From Vulcanimicrobiota bacterium (lineage in GTDB: Bacteria; Vulcanimicrobiota; Vulcanimicrobiia; Vulcanimicrobiales; Vulcanimicrobiaceae): DNA of 38,424 nt. The translations under genes and the position numbers were made by a program. Numbering within the stretch: the stretch's first letter is position 1; the number at the start of each line of letters is the position of its first letter. A model generated the notes under the pieces. That model worked only from the letters and a program-made list of their open reading frames with translations. It was not told the DNA's origin and made no database searches. Positions 35,551 through 38,424 of the stretch are shown here, one piece after another. The stretch lies in assembly GCA_019233415.1 (NCBI GenBank), contig JAFAMK010000192.1, positions 1 to 38,424 on the forward strand, given 5' to 3'.

Positions 35551-35739
35551 ATGCGTAGACTCTTCATTGGCGCGCTCGCGCTTGCTTCACTTGCCTCGAC
35601 GCTCGTGTTCGCTGCGCCGGCTTCGGCCGCACACGACTCGATGAGCAGCCATCCGCGCTGCCCGCGCGGCTCGCACTGGGTCCCGCCGCACCGTGACAAG
35701 CACGGCAAGTGGGTCCCGGGGCACTGCCGCAAGACCTAA
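35551..35739 (+). CDS. Small secreted protein, 62 aa
   Basis: Starts at ATG 35551 with GGAGGG five bases before it, so start and coding status are well supported. The signal peptide is MRRLFIGALALASLASTLVFAAPASA, cleaved about residue 27, leaving some 36 residues (HDSMSSHPRCPRGSHWVPPHRDKHGKWVPGHCRK). The mature peptide is basic, His/Pro/Trp-rich and has two Cys that could form one disulfide. Short HxxW/PGH-type repeats like HWVPPHRDKHGKWVPGH occur in other secreted bacterial proteins of unknown role. It lies between the clpB terminator and rpiA, whose GTG is 3 nt after its stop, so the two may share a transcript. Confidence 0.78.
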   Translation: MRRLFIGALALASLASTLVFAAPASAAHDSMSSHPRCPRGSHWVPPHRDKHGKWVPGHCRKT

Positions 35740-35742
35740 CCG

Positions 35743-36435
35743 GTGGCCGTCGGCGACGATCTCAAGCGCGCGGCGGGGTTCGCCGCGGTCGACCGCTACG
35801 TGCGGGCTGGAACGTGCATCGGTCTCGGGACCGGGACGACGGCGCACTGGGCGATCGTGCGGGTCGGCGAGCGGGTCGCCGCCGGTGAAGAGATCGTCGC
35901 CGTCCCGACCTCGGAGGCGACCGCGGCGCTCTGCCGCGAGCTTCGCATCCCATTGGCCGCGTTCGGCGCCCGCGCGATCGACGTTGCGATCGACGGCGCC
36001 GACGAGGTCGCGGCGGACTGGTCCCTGACGAAGGGCGGCGGCGGCGCGATGTTCCGCGAGAAAGCGGTTGCGCTCGCCGCCCGCACCTTCGTCGTCATCG
36101 TCACCCCGGAAAAACTCGTCGACCGCCTCGGCGCCTTCCCGACGCCCGTCGAAGTCGTCCCCTACGCGCTCCCCTACGTCGAACGCGAGATCGCAACCCA
36201 CCTCGGCGCAACCATCGCCCGCCGCGGCGGCGAAACCCCGTACGTCACCGACAACGGCAACGCACTCCTCGACTGCGCCTTCGGCCTGATCGCCGACCCG
36301 GTTGGCTTGGACCGCGCCCTGCGCGACATCCACGGCGTCGTTGCGACGGGCCTCTTCGCCTCGTCACTCACCGCCGCCGTGATCGTCGCCGCACCGGACG
36401 GCGTGCGCGAGCTGCAGAAGCCTGAGCTAGACTAG
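35743..36435 (+). CDS. rpiA: Ribose-5-phosphate isomerase A
   Basis: A 230-aa enzyme that interconverts ribose-5-phosphate and ribulose-5-phosphate in the pentose phosphate pathway. Motifs in order: VDRYVRAGTCIGLGTGTTAHW (phosphate loop), VPTSEATAALC, DVAIDGADEVAADW (catalytic Asp), LTKGGGGAMFREK with the catalytic Glu-Lys, and a C-terminal HGVVATGLF. GTG at 35743 is three bases after the previous stop with no separate strong ribosome-binding site. Length is normal. It overlaps the stop of the convergent ABC binding protein through a shared CTAG. Confidence 0.95.
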   Translation: MAVGDDLKRAAGFAAVDRYVRAGTCIGLGTGTTAHWAIVRVGERVAAGEEIVAVPTSEATAALCRELRIPLAAFGARAIDVAIDGADEVAADWSLTKGGGGAMFREKAVALAARTFVVIVTPEKLVDRLGAFPTPVEVVPYALPYVEREIATHLGATIARRGGETPYVTDNGNALLDCAFGLIADPVGLDRALRDIHGVVATGLFASSLTAAVIVAAPDGVRELQKPELD

Positions 36436-38114
36436 ATCGCGTATTCCCAGGTGTTCCAGAAGGTTGTTACGGCGTGGGCGGGTTTGTAGTTTTTTAGGTC
36501 GTTGTTGACGACGTCGAAGCGGCGGTTGAACCACATCGTGAGCATCGGGAGCTGGTCGATGAGGATTTCCTGGATGCGGGTGTAGGCGGCTTTGCGGACG
36601 GATTGCTCGTTGGAGGTGAGAGCGATCTTTTCTTGGGCATCCAGCGTTTTGTCGCAGAAGCGGAACTGGTTCTCGCCGTTCGGTGGGAACCGGTCACACA
36701 TGAAGTTCAGCGCATCGTCGGGGTCGACGCCGGGGATCCACGCCGAGAACTCGACGTCGAACTTGCCGCTCTGCAGGATGCCGCCGGACTGCGCGACCGC
36801 GAACATCAGGCTCGACGTGTAGGCTTTCACCTCGGCCTCGACGCCGACGTCCTTCCACGCCGCCTGCAGGATGACGGCGACGCGGTTGCCGAGCGCGTTT
36901 CCGCTCGTCGTGACGATCTGCACGTGCAGGCGCTTCCCGTTCTTCACGCGGATGCCGTCGCCGCCGGCGCGCCAGCCGGCTGCGTCGAGCAATGCGCGCG
37001 CCTTGGCCGGATCGTACGGGATCGGCTGCAGCGACGCGTCGTAGGCCCACGAGAACGCCGGCTGGTCGCCCTCGCCCAGGATGTTCACGCCGTAGGTGGC
37101 GACGTCGATCAACCGTTTGCGGTCCGTCGCGTAGGCGAGCGCACGCCGCACCGCGAGCTCCGACGTCGGCTCGCGCTGCAGGTTGAAGCCGAGCAGCGAG
37201 TACTGCGCGAACGGCGTGAGCAGCGCGTGCGTCCCTTCGATCTTCGACGCGCTTGCGTAGTTCGTCGCCGAAGCGTAGTACCACATGTCGATCTCGTGCG
37301 TCTGCAGGCTCGTCACGATCGTGTTCTCGTCCGGGATCACGCGGTATTCGACCTCGCGCAGCTTCGGTGCGCCGCGCCAGTAGTGCGGGTTCGCGACCAT
37401 CCGCAGCGTCTGGCCGCGGTGCCACTCCTGCACGATGAACGGCCCGGTTCCGACCGGCTTGCTGTTGTACGGAATCTGGTTGAGGTCGTGATACTTCGCC
37501 AGCAGATGTTTCGGATAAACGGGATACGGTGTCGGCCCCATCGTGAAGAACGTGTTCACGAATGGCGCGTACGGCTTCGCGAGGTGCACGACCGCGGTGT
37601 ACTGGTCGGGCTCGTCGATCGCGCGAATGAGGTCGTATCCGAGGCGGGTCGGCACGTTGGTGTTCGGGTTCATCACCGCGTGCCAGCTGAACACCACGTC
37701 GTCGGCCGAGAACGGCGCACCGTCTTGCCACGTCACACCACGGCGCAGATGGTACGTGATCGTGAGGCCGTCCTTCGAGATGCCGCCGTTCGCGAGCGTC
37801 GGCACGTCGGTCGCAAGCTCGGGGACGAGCGCGTTCGCGTCGCTGAAGTTGAACAAATAACCCGCCCAAAACATCGACAGATCGACGTCGACCTGGAAGT
37901 TCCCGACCAGCGGGCTGAGCGAGTCGGGATCGTTCAGGCTCGCGATCCGCAGCACGCCGGGCTGCGTCCAGCTGTGGCGCGTTTCCGCGCCCGGCGTGGT
38001 CTGCGTCGTTGCGACGCGCGTGCAGGCGGGGAGGGCGAACGCGGCTACCGCGGCGAGGAAGGCGAGCAGACGTCTCACGGCCGGGCGCTTCTCGGTCGGG
38101 GGTCGCCGGACCAC
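36432..38114 (-). CDS. ABC transporter substrate-binding lipoprotein, peptide/nickel type
   Basis: A 560-aa solute-binding protein of family 5 (DppA/OppA). The lipobox is LPAC (LLAFLAAVAAFALPACTRV). Motifs: VLRIASLNDPDSLSPLVG, LATDVPTLANGGISKDGLTITYHLRRGVTWQDG, FSADDVVFSWHAVMNP, VGTGPFIVQEWHRGQTLRMVANPHYW and VRRALAYATDRKRLI. It would bind peptides or related solutes outside the membrane and hand them to a permease that is not in this window. GTG at 38114 is followed by another GTG at 38078 (VRRLLAFL), which would start the signal peptide directly; the first has AAGGGG four bases before it, which belongs to the dispersed repeat. Confidence 0.9.
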   Translation of the reverse strand: MVRRPPTEKRPAVRRLLAFLAAVAAFALPACTRVATTQTTPGAETRHSWTQPGVLRIASLNDPDSLSPLVGNFQVDVDLSMFWAGYLFNFSDANALVPELATDVPTLANGGISKDGLTITYHLRRGVTWQDGAPFSADDVVFSWHAVMNPNTNVPTRLGYDLIRAIDEPDQYTAVVHLAKPYAPFVNTFFTMGPTPYPVYPKHLLAKYHDLNQIPYNSKPVGTGPFIVQEWHRGQTLRMVANPHYWRGAPKLREVEYRVIPDENTIVTSLQTHEIDMWYYASATNYASASKIEGTHALLTPFAQYSLLGFNLQREPTSELAVRRALAYATDRKRLIDVATYGVNILGEGDQPAFSWAYDASLQPIPYDPAKARALLDAAGWRAGGDGIRVKNGKRLHVQIVTTSGNALGNRVAVILQAAWKDVGVEAEVKAYTSSLMFAVAQSGGILQSGKFDVEFSAWIPGVDPDDALNFMCDRFPPNGENQFRFCDKTLDAQEKIALTSNEQSVRKAAYTRIQEILIDQLPMLTMWFNRRFDVVNNDLKNYKPAHAVTTFWNTWEYAI

Positions 38115-38118
38115 CTCG

Positions 38119-38266
38119 CCCCTTCGACAAGCTCAGGATGACAGGGAATCGGGCTCAGAGTGATCGGGAATCAGGCTCAGGGTGACAGGGGATCAAGCTC
38201 AGGGTGACAGGGAATCAAGCTCAGGGTGACAGGGAATCGCCGTCATCCTGAGCCTGTCGAAGGGCG
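38119..38266. repeat. Five 22-bp tandem repeats framed by inverted ends
   Basis: Left end CCCCTTCGACAAGCTCAGG, then five contiguous 22-bp units at 38129-38238 built on GCTCAGGGTGACAGGGAATC (units 4 and 5 identical, units 1-3 with a few changes), then GCC and an inverted copy GTCATCCTGAGCCTGTCGAAGGGC at 38242-38265. It fills the gap between two minus-strand genes: the ABC binding protein and the PP2C phosphatase upstream of it. It is the largest of the three copies of this repeat family. Confidence 0.92.
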
Positions 38267-38424
38267 CTACGGGAGCGGGCGGACGGCGAGGACGGCGAGG
38301 TCGTCGTCGATTCGGCCGCGTGTGTAGCGTTCGACCGAGGAGACGAGATGGCCGATGAGCCGCTGTGGGGTGCGGTCGTCGGCCTCGGCGATCCAGACCG
38401 TGACCAGCTCGGCGCCGGCGAAGC
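38267..38424 (-). CDS. PP2C/SpoIIE-type phosphatase C-terminus, partial
   Basis: Open at the right edge; only about 52 C-terminal residues are seen, ending at TAG 38269-38267. The end (AGAELVTVWIAEADDR ... YTRGRIDDDLAVLAVRPLP) has the DDDLAVLAVR finish typical of SpoIIE/RsbU phosphatases; the Asp pair is a metal ligand in that fold. It would be a second partner-switching phosphatase besides the one at 22317. Not in the ORF track. Confidence 0.65.
   Translation of the reverse strand, partial: FAGAELVTVWIAEADDRTPQRLIGHLVSSVERYTRGRIDDDLAVLAVRPLP

Noticed and set aside
38129-38238. Tandem 22-mers as a CRISPR array
   Set aside because: Units are contiguous with no spacers, and no cas genes are nearby.

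Overview
This is a dense, very GC-rich bacterial chromosome segment (I did not count the GC) with core genes (leuS, gyrA, clpB, rpiA, rsfS, yqeK, the tsaE-tsaB-rimI run, comEC, comEA, trxA) and lineage-specific secreted or lipid-anchored proteins with Pro-Thr linkers. Lipoboxes, a TonB-like C-terminal domain, GTGA/ATGA overlaps and frequent GTG or TTG starts fit a poorly cultured diderm phylum such as Candidatus Eremiobacterota (WPS-2). That placement is inference only. I saw no RNA genes, insertion sequences, prophage or CRISPR. No gene-free stretch exceeds about 300 bases.

Layout. 1-5.8 kb: 5'-side of comEC (its end lies outside), a sugar-nucleotide epimerase, an unknown protein, a secreted cupin divergent from an AhpD-like protein, and a Pro-Thr lipoprotein. 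5.9-10.6 kb: leuS, comEA, a secreted repeat-rich protein and a mazEF pair. 10.7-15.3 kb (minus strand): a TPM-domain membrane protein, a 43-aa membrane peptide, rsfS, yqeK, a TonB-like protein, rimI, tsaB and tsaE, mostly in overlapping operon-like order. 15.3-18.4 kb: two small proteins, then gyrA. 18.4-25.3 kb: a LamG plus sugar-dehydrogenase-type propeller lipoprotein, a secreted unknown, thioredoxin, a SelB C-terminal domain without its GTPase, and a 980-aa PAS-PAS-GAF-GAF-PP2C-HATPase signalling protein.

25.3-30.4 kb is the most interesting block: an operon for a B12-dependent acyl-CoA mutase. It holds the large subunit, a MeaB-type G-protein chaperone, the cobalamin-binding small subunit and an acyl-CoA ligase, followed by a GntR/FCD regulator. 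The large subunit has the Ile/Asp pair typical of 2-hydroxyisobutyryl-CoA mutase instead of methylmalonyl-CoA mutase residues, and a perfect 16-bp palindrome of GntR type lies between it and its ribosome-binding site. The simplest reading is that a branched 2-hydroxyacid is activated to its CoA ester and rearranged to a linear 3-hydroxyacyl-CoA, with expression controlled by the regulator.

30.4-38.4 kb: an RMND1/DUF155 protein, a LysR regulator divergent from a 48-aa membrane peptide, clpB under a CIRCE element that touches its start codon, a small secreted protein, rpiA, a peptide/nickel-type ABC binding lipoprotein and the C-terminus of another PP2C phosphatase. A dispersed repeat built on CCCTTCGACAAGCTCAGG occurs three times (13.6, 30.4 and 38.1 kb) in different arrangements: tandem, simple inverted, and tandem framed by inverted ends.
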